A DNA stretch of 6,811 nucleotides from Candidatus Omnitrophota bacterium (GTDB lineage Bacteria > Omnitrophota > Gorgyraeia > 2-01-FULL-45-10). Location: positions 1 through 6,811 of the forward strand of contig PLLI01000023.1 of NCBI GenBank assembly GCA_003140915.1, in the 5' to 3' direction. Below are positions 1-6,164 of the stretch, piece after piece. Positions within the stretch are counted from its first letter, which is position 1, and each line of letters opens with the position of its first letter. The notes beneath the pieces are model-generated. The model was not told where the DNA came from, made no database searches, and saw only the letters and a program-made list of their open reading frames with translations. The translations under genes and the position numbers were made by a program.

Positions 1-974
1 GTCAATTCTCTTCCTCTGGGCGTCCTCTTCAGAAAACCTATTTTCAATAAGAACGGCTCGACGACGTCCACGATGGTATCCGGCTCCTCGTTCAACGTCG
101 CGGCTATCGACTCTATGCCGACCGGTCCTCCGTTAAAAGACTCATGCATGACCGTTATGACCTTCCTGTCAACATTGTCGAGCCCCATCTTATCGATACC
201 GTGATTTTTCAACGCCTCTTCCGTCGCGTCGAGGGTTATTTTACCATCGCGTTTCACCTGGACCCAATCTCTTACGCGCCTCAAGAGCCTGTTCGCGACC
301 CGCGGCGATCCTCTCGAGCGCCTGCTTATCTCTTCGGCCGCATTCTTGTCGATCGGAATATTCAATAGCTTGGCCGAGCGTGTGATTATTTTGACAAGAT
401 CTTCAGTCTCATAAAAATCGAGGTAGTGAAATATGCCGAATCGCGAACGAAGGGGCGCTGTCAATAACCCGGCGCGCGTGGTCGCGCCTATCAGTGTGAA
501 GCGCTTAAGGTTGAATTTTATTGTCTTCGCATAAGGGCCTTTATCGATGACAAAATCGATCTCAAAATTTTCCATGGCCGGATATATGAACTCTTCCACG
601 GTCTTCGATAATCTGTGGATCTCATCAATAAAGAGGATATCCCCATTCGCGAGATTGGTCAATATACATATGAGATCTCCGGCTTTTCCTATCGCCGGCC
701 CGCTTGTCGCAGTTATCTTCGAACCCATCTCATTTGCTATGATGTGCGCCAGGCTCGTCTTGCCCAACCCCGGAGGTCCGGAGAGAAGGGCGTGTTCGAT
801 CGGCTCTTTTCGTTTCTTGGCCGCCTGGATCGATACCTTGAGATTCTCCACAAGCGCCTTCTGCCCTATGAAATCTTCGAGCTTGGAAGGCCTGAGAGAA
901 ATATTTAATATCTGATCCTCTTCGGTCTCCTGGTTCGTCAAAAGCTTCTCTCTCTCAAATTCTTTCTTTGGCAT
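1..974 (-). CDS. ruvB: Holliday junction branch migration ATPase RuvB (3' end cut off by window)
   Basis: This is the hexameric AAA+ motor that, loaded by RuvA, pumps DNA through a Holliday junction during recombination and replication-fork repair. The window holds 324 codons from the ATG at 974-972. The last visible residues are the conserved TPRGR stretch, so only about 10-20 C-terminal residues should be missing. Visible motifs are [12 protein letters not shown] (about 27-38), Walker A GPPGLGKT (66-73), Walker [10 protein letters not shown] (114-122), sensor 1 GATTRAG (163-169), the arginine-finger region APLRSRFG (173-180), sensor 2 [15 protein letters not shown], and a C-terminal winged helix with GGPVGIES. 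The start is 4 nt after the ruvA stop. The only purine-rich site, AGAGG, is about 14 nt from the ATG, which is too far for a strong ribosome site, so coupling to ruvA translation is likely. Two residues differ from the usual GPA[IL]EKPGD motif (GPAIGKAGD, 92-100). Family identity is certain. Confidence 0.97.
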   Translation of the reverse strand, partial: MPKKEFEREKLLTNQETEEDQILNISLRPSKLEDFIGQKALVENLKVSIQAAKKRKEPIEHALLSGPPGLGKTSLAHIIANEMGSKITATSGPAIGKAGDLICILTNLANGDILFIDEIHRLSKTVEEFIYPAMENFEIDFVIDKGPYAKTIKFNLKRFTLIGATTRAGLLTAPLRSRFGIFHYLDFYETEDLVKIITRSAKLLNIPIDKNAAEEISRRSRGSPRVANRLLRRVRDWVQVKRDGKITLDATEEALKNHGIDKMGLDNVDRKVITVMHESFNGGPVGIESIAATLNEEPDTIVDVVEPFLLKIGFLKRTPRGREL

Positions 975-978
975 GGTA

Positions 979-1599
979 TTATTTCGAGCCTCTATAGACT
1001 TCATTCAATATATCTTCACACGAAGAGATCTTTGGGTTGCGTTTGATGGCCTTATCGATCATCGTTTCCGCCTCATTCTTCTTGTATTGCAATTGCAGAA
1101 GAACGCTCAGGGCCTCCTCTTTTATATTCTCTTTGCCTACGGAAATGTCTCCGTAGAACTTATCCTGCATCAAAGCAAACTTTCCCACTTTCCCCTGGAG
1201 TTTAGCTACTATCTCCCTGGCCTTTTGGTCGCCTATTCCGGGGAGTGACTTTAAAACAGCCATGTCACCGCGGTCTATTGCGGCCGCTATATCCGAAATC
1301 GCGAGAGTCAGCGCCCTGCATGCCGCCTTGGGCCCGACCCCGGAAACCGTTATGAACTGCTCAAAAAAATCTTTTTCGATCTCATTTAAAAATCCCACCA
1401 GCACAGGTATCGCCTTCGATTGGTCCATCTGATAATAATGGTAGGTAATGAGCGATATGCTTCCGTCCTCAAGGCACGTCTTGTCGATGCCCTTCATAAC
1501 GGCGGGAGGGATCAAGACTTCGTAGGATATGCCGTTGACGTCTATTTCAAGGCTCGAAGGTTTTCGTTTCTTTATTTTTCCTGAAATTTGTGAAATCAT
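979..1599 (-). CDS. ruvA: Holliday junction branch migration protein RuvA
   Basis: RuvA is the tetrameric protein that recognises four-way junctions and recruits RuvB rings. At 206 residues it is of normal length. Domain I, an OB fold, covers about residues 1-70. Two helix-hairpin-helix motifs follow, at VSGVGPKAA (85-93) and [14 protein letters not shown] (118-131), and bind the junction backbone. The C-terminal domain III (about 160-206) carries [10 protein letters not shown], the typical RuvB-contact start. Domain I is divergent: where E. coli has the acidic pin (R-E-D before a YGF motif), this protein reads [14 protein letters not shown] (57-70), so the acidic pair is not obvious. The ATG is 2 nt after the ruvC stop. 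Its ribosome site appears to be the GGGGG run at the end of ruvC, which is also the end of a heptad repeat. It is the fourth gene of the operon. Confidence 0.96.
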   Translation of the reverse strand: MISQISGKIKKRKPSSLEIDVNGISYEVLIPPAVMKGIDKTCLEDGSISLITYHYYQMDQSKAIPVLVGFLNEIEKDFFEQFITVSGVGPKAACRALTLAISDIAAAIDRGDMAVLKSLPGIGDQKAREIVAKLQGKVGKFALMQDKFYGDISVGKENIKEEALSVLLQLQYKKNEAETMIDKAIKRNPKISSCEDILNEVYRGSK

Positions 1600-1601
1600 T
1601 T

Positions 1602-2093
1602 TTACCCCCGCACCCTACAACCTACACCCTTCTCTATGTAGCAATAACTTATCGCCATGGCAAGGGCATCGCTCACGTCGACCGGTTCGGGCGCCTTTTT
1701 TAATTTAAGAAGGCTCTGGACCATCCTTTGCACCTGTATCTTCGAGGCGTGGCCGTTACCGGTTATCGCCTTCTTAATGCGCGTCGAAGGATAATTGATC
1801 AGTTTAACGCCGAACTTGCCGCAGACCAAACATGCCATCGCCCGGGCATGGCCCATCAGGATAGCGGTGGTCGGATGTTTATAGTGGGAATATATCTTCT
1901 CGAGGACGAGGACATCCGGCCGGTATTCTTCGACGATCTTCGATATCTCGTCGAATATCCCGGTGATCCTCTCCTGGATAGGCCTCCGCGCCGCGGTCCT
2001 TATAACGCCGGCCTCGACGAGCTTAAAACTTTTATCTTCGATTATTCCGTAACCCGTTACCTGTAACCCAGGATCGATCCCAAGTATGCGCAC
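1602..2093 (-). CDS. ruvC: Holliday junction resolvase RuvC
   Basis: RuvC is the dimeric RNase H-fold endonuclease that cuts Holliday junctions symmetrically. It has 163 residues, normal for the family. The four metal-binding acids are in place: D7 in RILGIDPG, E65 in VLEKIYSHYKHP, and D139 and D142 in VDVSDALA. The LEKIYSHYKHPTTAILMGHARA region (64-85) resembles the E-x-[LI]-YSHY-x-HP subfamily and not the E. coli EQVF form. The start is GTG at 2093-2091, chosen because it gives the family's MRILGIDPG start and has AAGGA a few bases upstream. ATG triplets at 2098-2096 and 2095-2093 are out of frame. The yebC stop TGA ends 1 nt before the start. The last residues (VGCRVRG) are encoded by a heptad repeat and do not look like conserved family sequence. 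Confidence 0.96.
   Translation of the reverse strand: MRILGIDPGLQVTGYGIIEDKSFKLVEAGVIRTAARRPIQERITGIFDEISKIVEEYRPDVLVLEKIYSHYKHPTTAILMGHARAMACLVCGKFGVKLINYPSTRIKKAITGNGHASKIQVQRMVQSLLKLKKAPEPVDVSDALAMAISYCYIEKGVGCRVRG
1603..1630. repeat. Degenerate heptad repeat at the ruvC 3' end
   Basis: On the plus strand four 7-nt units begin at 1603, 1610, 1617 and 1624. The best units are GCACCCT and ACACCCT, and each has a C-run in the same phase. The minus (coding) strand is therefore G-rich. The repeat encodes the last residues of RuvC (VGCRVRG), and its final G-run is the likely ruvA ribosome site. Confidence 0.6.
2049..2069. repeat. Heptad repeat in the ruvC 5' end
   Basis: Three 7-nt units lie in a row: GTAACCC (2049), GTTACCT (2056) and GTAACCC again (2063). 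They fall in the codons for GLQVTGYG, a conserved RuvC stretch, so the protein sequence itself is ordinary and only the codon choice creates the repeat. Chance is possible. Confidence 0.45.
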
Positions 2094-2094
2094 A

Positions 2095-2832
2095 TCATTC
2101 CTTCAATAAGTCGTCAGGTATGTCGAAATTCGCGTAGACGTGCTGCACGTCTTCATGTTCTTCCAGGCCCTCTACGAGATCCAGGATTTTCCTGACATCA
2201 TCGCCTGTAACCTTGACCGTAGATTTCGGCAGGAGCGTTATCTCGGCGTCCTCGGTAGGTATCTTGTTGTCATCCAGAGCTTTCTTGACCTTAAAGAAAT
2301 CAGCCGGGGCCGTCTTCACTCCGTAATTTTCATCTTCCACGATCAGGTCCTCGGCACCCGCGTCCAGCACTATACCCATCAGCTTATCTTCATCGATCGT
2401 TTTTTTATCTATTACAAAATAGCCCTTTTTCTCGAACATCCAGCTGACCGAGCCTGCGCCCGCCATATTTCCGCCTTTCTTGGTAAATATGGTCCGCACC
2501 TCGCTCGTCGTCCTATTCCTGTTGTCGCTTACTCCTTCTACGTAAATAGCTACTCCCCCCGGGCCGTAGCCTTCGAGCGTTATATCCTCGTAGCTTACAC
2601 CCTCCAGTTCTCCGGTGCCTTTCTTTATCGCGCGGTCGATGTTGTCCGCCGGCATGGATGCTTCTTTTGCGCGCTCGATAGCGACTCTAAGTCTCGGATT
2701 GGTTTCGGGTTTGCCGCCGCCTCTGGCCGCAACGGTAATTTCCTTGATAAGCTTTGTGAATAACGACCCCCTCTTGGCGTCGGTAGCAGCCTTTTTATGT
2801 TTGATCGTCGCCCATTTTGAATGTCCGCTCAT
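2095..2832 (-). CDS. yebC: YebC/PmpR/TACO1-family protein
   Basis: This is a full-length (245 residues) YebC-family protein. It begins with the signature MSGHSKWATIKHKK and continues with the conserved MPADNIDRAIKKGTG (60-74) and the YEGYGPGG-type segment (LEGYGPGGVAIYVE, 86-99). Older annotations call the family transcriptional regulators. Mitochondrial TACO1 activates translation, and recent bacterial work links YebC proteins to relief of ribosome stalling at proline-rich stretches, so a ribosome role is now favoured. The position fits: it is the second gene after an EF-G paralogue and before ruvC, and yebC-ruvC linkage is common in bacteria. The ATG overlaps the EF-G-like stop by one base (TAATG), and its strong ribosome site GGAGG lies within the last codons of that gene, so translation is probably coupled. 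Confidence 0.95.
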   Translation of the reverse strand: MSGHSKWATIKHKKAATDAKRGSLFTKLIKEITVAARGGGKPETNPRLRVAIERAKEASMPADNIDRAIKKGTGELEGVSYEDITLEGYGPGGVAIYVEGVSDNRNRTTSEVRTIFTKKGGNMAGAGSVSWMFEKKGYFVIDKKTIDEDKLMGIVLDAGAEDLIVEDENYGVKTAPADFFKVKKALDDNKIPTEDAEITLLPKSTVKVTGDDVRKILDLVEGLEEHEDVQHVYANFDIPDDLLKE

Positions 2833-4892
2833 TAATCCTCCTCTTCCTCTTTCTTATTCTGCTTCGCCTTCTCGGTTATTGTCTGCGCCATGTTCGGCGG
2901 CACTATCTCATAATGGGAAAAGGTCATGGTATATGTGCCCCTTCCTCCGGTTATCGATTTGAGTTCGTTAACGTATTTATACATCTCCTCGAGCGGGACC
3001 TTTGCCTTGATGACCTGCGAACCATCGGCAGGCTCCATGCCCATTACCCTGCCGCGCCTCGAATTCAGGCTCCCGGTGATGTCGCCCATGAATTCATCGG
3101 GGACCATTATCTCGACGTCCATTATAGGCTCGAGCAGGACCGGCTTTGCTTTCAGCATAGACTCTTTGAAGGCATGGCGCGCTGCGGTTTGGAAAGCGAT
3201 ATCCTTCGAATCTACCGGGTGCGTCTTGCCGTCATATATTATCGCCCTGACATCGACTACCGGGAATCCCGCAAGCGGCCCGTTCCCGAGGGCGGCCTTC
3301 ACGCCTTTTTCGCAGCTCACGACAAAAGGCCGCGGGATGGCGCCGCCCACAACTTCATTCACGAATTCGAATCCCGTTCCTCGCGATAATGGCTCTATAC
3401 GCATCCAGACTTCCGCGAATTGTCCCGCACCGCCCGTCTGCTTCTTGTGGCGGTATTGGGCATCGCCTTTCGCCATTATCGTCTCTTTGTACGCCACCTT
3501 CGGAGTCCCAACGTCGACTTGGACGCCGTAGCGCATCTTCATCCTGTTCAGCATCATCGCGATATGCATGTCGCCCATGCCGGAGACGATCATCTCTTTG
3601 GTCTGCGCTTCCCGTGTTACTTTAAACGTCGGATCCTCCGCGCTTATCTTATGGATGGCGTTCGATATCTTATCTTCGTCCGCTCGCGTCTTCGGTTTTA
3701 ACGAGAACGAGATGGCAGGCTCAGGGAACTGTATATCGTCAAACTTCACCTGATTCTTCTCATCCGTTATGGAATCGCCGGTCTGAGTATCTTTCAACTT
3801 GGCGACGCACGCGATGTCCCCGGCCTGGGCCGAATCCATCGGGGTTTGCGCTTTACCCAAAAGGCTGAATATAGCGCCGATCTTTTCTCTTGTGCTCTTA
3901 TTTACGTTATAAAATCCGGTGTTTGACTGGAGCTTGCCGGAAAAGACTTTAAATATCGATATCTGGCCAAGGAAAGGATCGGATAATGTCTTGAATACAA
4001 GCCCCACGAACGGGCCGTCCGGCTTCATGACAATGAAAACCTTCTCGGAACTATCAGGTTTAAGAGCTTCTACTGCGGGCCTGTCTATTGGGGACGGGAA
4101 ATAATTCACGATCATGTCGAGGAGTTCTTTGATGCCGATCTCGCGCAGGGCCGAACCGCAAAGTATCGGGGTCACATCGCCTTTTACAACGGCTTTTCTG
4201 AATGCCTTATCCAGTTCCTCAAGCGACAAATCCCCTTTATCCAGATATTTCTCGAGAAGCGCGTCATCGGTCTCGGCAACGGCTTCGGCAAGTTCGTCGG
4301 CCAGCCCTTTAGCATGCGCCTTGTCCGCATCCGCCAGCGTGTCAAGCCCATTGCGGTTCACGATATTCACGACGTTCTTGAGAGCCGATTCTTTTCCGAC
4401 CGGCACGTCTACCGCAACGCAGTGTTTTCTGAACTTTTTCTTGATATCCTCGAAGCATTTATCGTAATCGGAGTGCTCTTTATCAAGCATGTTTATGAAG
4501 AAGATACATGGAACGCCCTTCTCCATCGCCATTCTGTAGGAGCGCTCCGTACCTATCTCTATACCGCCCGTGGCATTGACGACTACGATACACGCGTCAG
4601 CCGCCCTCAGCCCCCCGATCATCTCCCCGACGAAGTCGGTATAGCCGGGCGTATCTATCACGTTTATCTTTTTTGAATTGTATAGGAAACTCAAAAGCGA
4701 TGAGCTCGCTGAATGCCTCTTCTCTTTTTCGTCCTCATTGTAATCGGAGACGGTCGTGCCGTCATCTACTTTTCCCATCCTCGGGATCGCACCTGCGTTG
4801 TGAAGCATCGATTCGATAAGCGAGGTCTTGCCGCTTCCCGAATGGCCCAAGAGAATAATATTTCTGATATCTTTTGCTTCAAAACTCGCCAT
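2832..4892 (-). CDS. Elongation factor G-like GTPase (EF-G2 type)
   Basis: This 686-residue translational GTPase has the whole EF-G domain order: G domain (1 to about 270), domain II (about 285-385), domain III (about 393-465), domain IV (about 470-590) and domain V (about 590-668), followed by a charged tail ending in Glu and Asp. Domain IV has GGAGQFAEVW (487-496), GGAIPRPF (516-523) and AGFPVVDV (541-548), with tip loop THPVDSKD (557-564). The G domain departs from housekeeping EF-G: G1 is GHSGSGKT (16-23) instead of AHIDAGKT, the switch I RGITI is replaced by KRHSASS (58-64), G3 is DTPGY (80-84) in place of DTPGH, and G4 is NMLD (134-137) in place of NKMD. These features place it in the EF-G-like group and argue against it being the cell's main translocase. 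The ATG follows AAAGGA (4908-4903) by 10 nt. It is the first gene after a strong promoter. Its exact role is unknown. Confidence 0.9.
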   Translation of the reverse strand: MASFEAKDIRNIILLGHSGSGKTSLIESMLHNAGAIPRMGKVDDGTTVSDYNEDEKEKRHSASSSLLSFLYNSKKINVIDTPGYTDFVGEMIGGLRAADACIVVVNATGGIEIGTERSYRMAMEKGVPCIFFINMLDKEHSDYDKCFEDIKKKFRKHCVAVDVPVGKESALKNVVNIVNRNGLDTLADADKAHAKGLADELAEAVAETDDALLEKYLDKGDLSLEELDKAFRKAVVKGDVTPILCGSALREIGIKELLDMIVNYFPSPIDRPAVEALKPDSSEKVFIVMKPDGPFVGLVFKTLSDPFLGQISIFKVFSGKLQSNTGFYNVNKSTREKIGAIFSLLGKAQTPMDSAQAGDIACVAKLKDTQTGDSITDEKNQVKFDDIQFPEPAISFSLKPKTRADEDKISNAIHKISAEDPTFKVTREAQTKEMIVSGMGDMHIAMMLNRMKMRYGVQVDVGTPKVAYKETIMAKGDAQYRHKKQTGGAGQFAEVWMRIEPLSRGTGFEFVNEVVGGAIPRPFVVSCEKGVKAALGNGPLAGFPVVDVRAIIYDGKTHPVDSKDIAFQTAARHAFKESMLKAKPVLLEPIMDVEIMVPDEFMGDITGSLNSRRGRVMGMEPADGSQVIKAKVPLEEMYKYVNELKSITGGRGTYTMTFSHYEIVPPNMAQTITEKAKQNKKEEEED

Positions 4893-4924
4893 CTTTTCCG
4901 GTTCCTTTCGCTAACTTTTGTTGA

Positions 4925-4959
4925 TTTTATTATTATATCTGCGAAAATGAAAAAGTCAA
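4925..4959 (-). promoter_or_regulatory. Sigma-70-type promoter for the EF-G-like/yebC/ruvCAB operon
   Basis: On the minus strand a -35 box TTGACT (4959-4954) and a perfect -10 box TATAAT (4937-4932) are separated by 16 nt. The expected transcription start is near 4925, giving a leader of about 33 nt before the ATG at 4892. No other candidate this good is present between the two gene groups. The upstream edge of the -35 box is only 14 nt from the inner palindrome at 4974-5005. This is predicted from sequence only. Confidence 0.8.
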
Positions 4960-4973
4960 CTGATTATGGTATT

Positions 4974-5005
4974 ATCCCAAAATTTCCTCTGTGAAATTTT
5001 GGGAT
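4974..5005. repeat. Perfect 13-bp palindrome, promoter side
   Basis: The arms ATCCCAAAATTTC (4974-4986) and GAAATTTTGGGAT (4993-5005) pair perfectly around a 6-nt loop. The sequence is clearly related to the palindrome at 5022-5054: both arms have CCC[A/T]AAATTT and both minus-strand loops carry A[A/G]AGGAAA. It has no U-tract on either side. Its closeness to the -35 box (14 nt) means it could also act as a dimeric protein-binding site, though nothing in the sequence proves this. Confidence 0.8.
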
Positions 5006-5021
5006 TTCCGTAGTCAGACAA

Positions 5022-5054
5022 ACCCTAAATTTTTCCTTTATAAAAATTTAGGGT
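5022..5054. repeat. Perfect 13-bp palindrome, receiver-gene side
   Basis: The arms ACCCTAAATTTTT (5022-5034) and AAAAATTTAGGGT (5042-5054) pair perfectly around a 7-nt loop. On the minus strand the loop side reads AAAGGAAA. The structure includes the stop codon and last Pro codon of the receiver gene. In minus-strand RNA it would be followed by UUGUCUG, which is not a convincing U-tract, so an intrinsic terminator is possible but weak. Confidence 0.8.
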
Positions 5055-5419
5055 ATTATCGTTCGTATCCTGTTTATTAGCCTCTCTATATCGACCGGCT
5101 TGACAAAATAATCCGCTATACCGATCTTTTTCGCTTTGTGGATGTCCGAGTCATCGGAAAGCGCAGAGATGATTATGATGGGCACACCTTTCGTATTTGG
5201 GTTCTGCTTTATGGCCTCGCACGCTTGAAAACCGTCGATCCCCGGCATCTTTATATCCATGAGTATCAGTACGGGTAAATTAGTCGCTATTTCTATGCCG
5301 GCATCCACGGCATTCAATGCGGTGGCAACTTCAAACCCTCTCTCTTCCAGGGCCTGCCTCAAAAGCGCGAGAAAACCCTCTTCGTCATCGATTATGAGTA
5401 TCCTTTTTGATTTAAGCAT
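5048..5419 (-). CDS. Single-domain response regulator (receiver domain only)
   Basis: This is a CheY-like receiver domain of 123 residues with no output domain. The phosphorylation site is complete: acidic pair D11-D12 (IIDDEE), phospho-acceptor D55 (LILMDIKMPGIDG, 51-63), switch Ser85 (IIISALSDD), aromatic Y104 and conserved K107 (DYFVKP). It would be phosphorylated by a histidine kinase and then act by protein contact; no kinase is present in the window. The ATG has a strong AGGAGG site 4 nt upstream. It follows the pseudouridine synthase gene by 28 nt and is the last gene of its operon. The final Pro codon and TAA stop lie in the palindromic element downstream, apparently supplied by it. 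The output partner cannot be inferred from sequence. Confidence 0.93.
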   Translation of the reverse strand: MLKSKRILIIDDEEGFLALLRQALEERGFEVATALNAVDAGIEIATNLPVLILMDIKMPGIDGFQACEAIKQNPNTKGVPIIIISALSDDSDIHKAKKIGIADYFVKPVDIERLINRIRTIIP

Positions 5420-5447
5420 ACTGCCTCCTCTCTAGTTAAATCCAAGA

Positions 5448-6164
5448 TCAACGGTCTCCGCTTTTACCTATCGCCAGCCTGTATATCGTTTCCCTGTCAA
5501 TCTTCTCAAAGCTTCCTTCCCTGAGGTCTCCGAGCCGTAAGTTCCCTATGCGGATACGCTTCAGGTCGATAACGGGGTTTCCCAGCGATTTAAAAAGCCT
5601 GCGCAGATGCCTCTTCTTCCCTTCGGCAATCACGACATGCAGCGCGGTATTGCCGCCGGCTTTCTTCATGCCTGAATACGCTTTGACTTTCAACAGATCG
5701 CCTTCGTCAAAAACACCTCTCTTAAGGCGTGCCAGAACGTCAGGTTCAAGAGACCCCTTTACCGTTACGACATACTCTTTCTCCACCTCAAATTTTGGAT
5801 GGGTCAGCTGATAACAAAGATCTCCGTCGTTCGTAAGAATTATGAGCCCCCCGGAATCCTTATCGAGCCTGCCTATCGGATACAGGCGGGCATATCTTTT
5901 TGGCACGATCTCCGTTATCTTTTTCAACGCATGCTCGTCTTCGACGGTTGCGGTGACCCCTTTGGGCTTATTTACTATAAAGTAGGTCTTCTTTTCGGCA
6001 TTGAGCAGTTTGCCGTTTACCGTTACGGCGTCGCCTTCCTTTACGAGGTACCATGGTTCACAAACAACCTTACCGCCAACCTTGACCGAACCTTCTTTTA
6101 TAAAGAGAGCCGCCTTCCTTCTTGAAGTGAAACCCGCTTTCGCTATGAAGGCGTTTAACCGCAT
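5448..6164 (-). CDS. RsuA/RluB-family rRNA pseudouridine synthase
   Basis: The enzyme isomerises a specific uridine in ribosomal RNA to pseudouridine. At 238 residues it has the family layout: an N-terminal S4 RNA-binding domain (about 1-48, RLNAFIAKAGFTSRRKA) followed by the catalytic domain. The catalytic aspartate is D101 in IGRLDKDSGGLIILTNDG (97-114). The C-terminal EGKKRHLRRLFKSLG (186-200) is the usual family motif. The S4 domain and motif spacing fit RluB (23S U2605 in E. coli) or RsuA/RluE/RluF. The target base cannot be decided from sequence, so no symbol is given. The ATG at 6164-6162 shares one base with the preceding gene's stop (TGATG), with AGCAGG upstream, so translation is probably coupled to the membrane-protein gene. 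Confidence 0.92.
   Translation of the reverse strand: MRLNAFIAKAGFTSRRKAALFIKEGSVKVGGKVVCEPWYLVKEGDAVTVNGKLLNAEKKTYFIVNKPKGVTATVEDEHALKKITEIVPKRYARLYPIGRLDKDSGGLIILTNDGDLCYQLTHPKFEVEKEYVVTVKGSLEPDVLARLKRGVFDEGDLLKVKAYSGMKKAGGNTALHVVIAEGKKRHLRRLFKSLGNPVIDLKRIRIGNLRLGDLREGSFEKIDRETIYRLAIGKSGDR

Larger units (their letters stand above)
4970..5059. mobile_element. Putative miniature inverted-repeat element with flanking direct repeats
   Basis: A 78-nt segment (4976-5053) begins CCCAAAATTT and ends AAATTTAGGG. These are inverted repeats of each other at 9 of 10 positions. It is flanked directly by TATTAT on both sides (4970-4975 and 5054-5059); including adjacent bases, the shared word is GGTATTATC (4968-4976 and 5052-5060). 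Inside are two perfect 13-bp palindromes. It is non-coding and too small for a transposase. Excising it with one repeat copy would leave the receiver gene reading ATA ATA CCA TAA instead of ATA ATA CCC TAA, the same Ile-Ile-Pro-stop. That supports insertion at the very end of that gene. The origin of the element is inferred; a two-hairpin regulatory structure with a chance direct repeat is the alternative. Confidence 0.5.

Noticed and set aside
2140..2763. Long plus-strand open frames, including 2140-2763, 2817-3389, 2926-3531 and 6198-6701
   Set aside because: They lie opposite well-identified minus-strand genes, show no family motifs and lack convincing ribosome sites; they are antisense shadows.
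5022..5054. Classical intrinsic terminator for the receiver-gene operon
   Set aside because: The stem is AT-rich and followed by UUGUCUG instead of a run of U, and a second related palindrome follows; it is reported as a repeat, with termination only possible.
4974..5054. Start of a CRISPR array
   Set aside because: There are only two unequal palindromes 16 nt apart, with no regular repeat-spacer pattern and no cas genes.
5420..5447. Internal promoter before the receiver gene
   Set aside because: TTGATC is present in the 28-nt gap but no TATAAT-like box fits at the right distance; co-transcription with the upstream gene is simpler.
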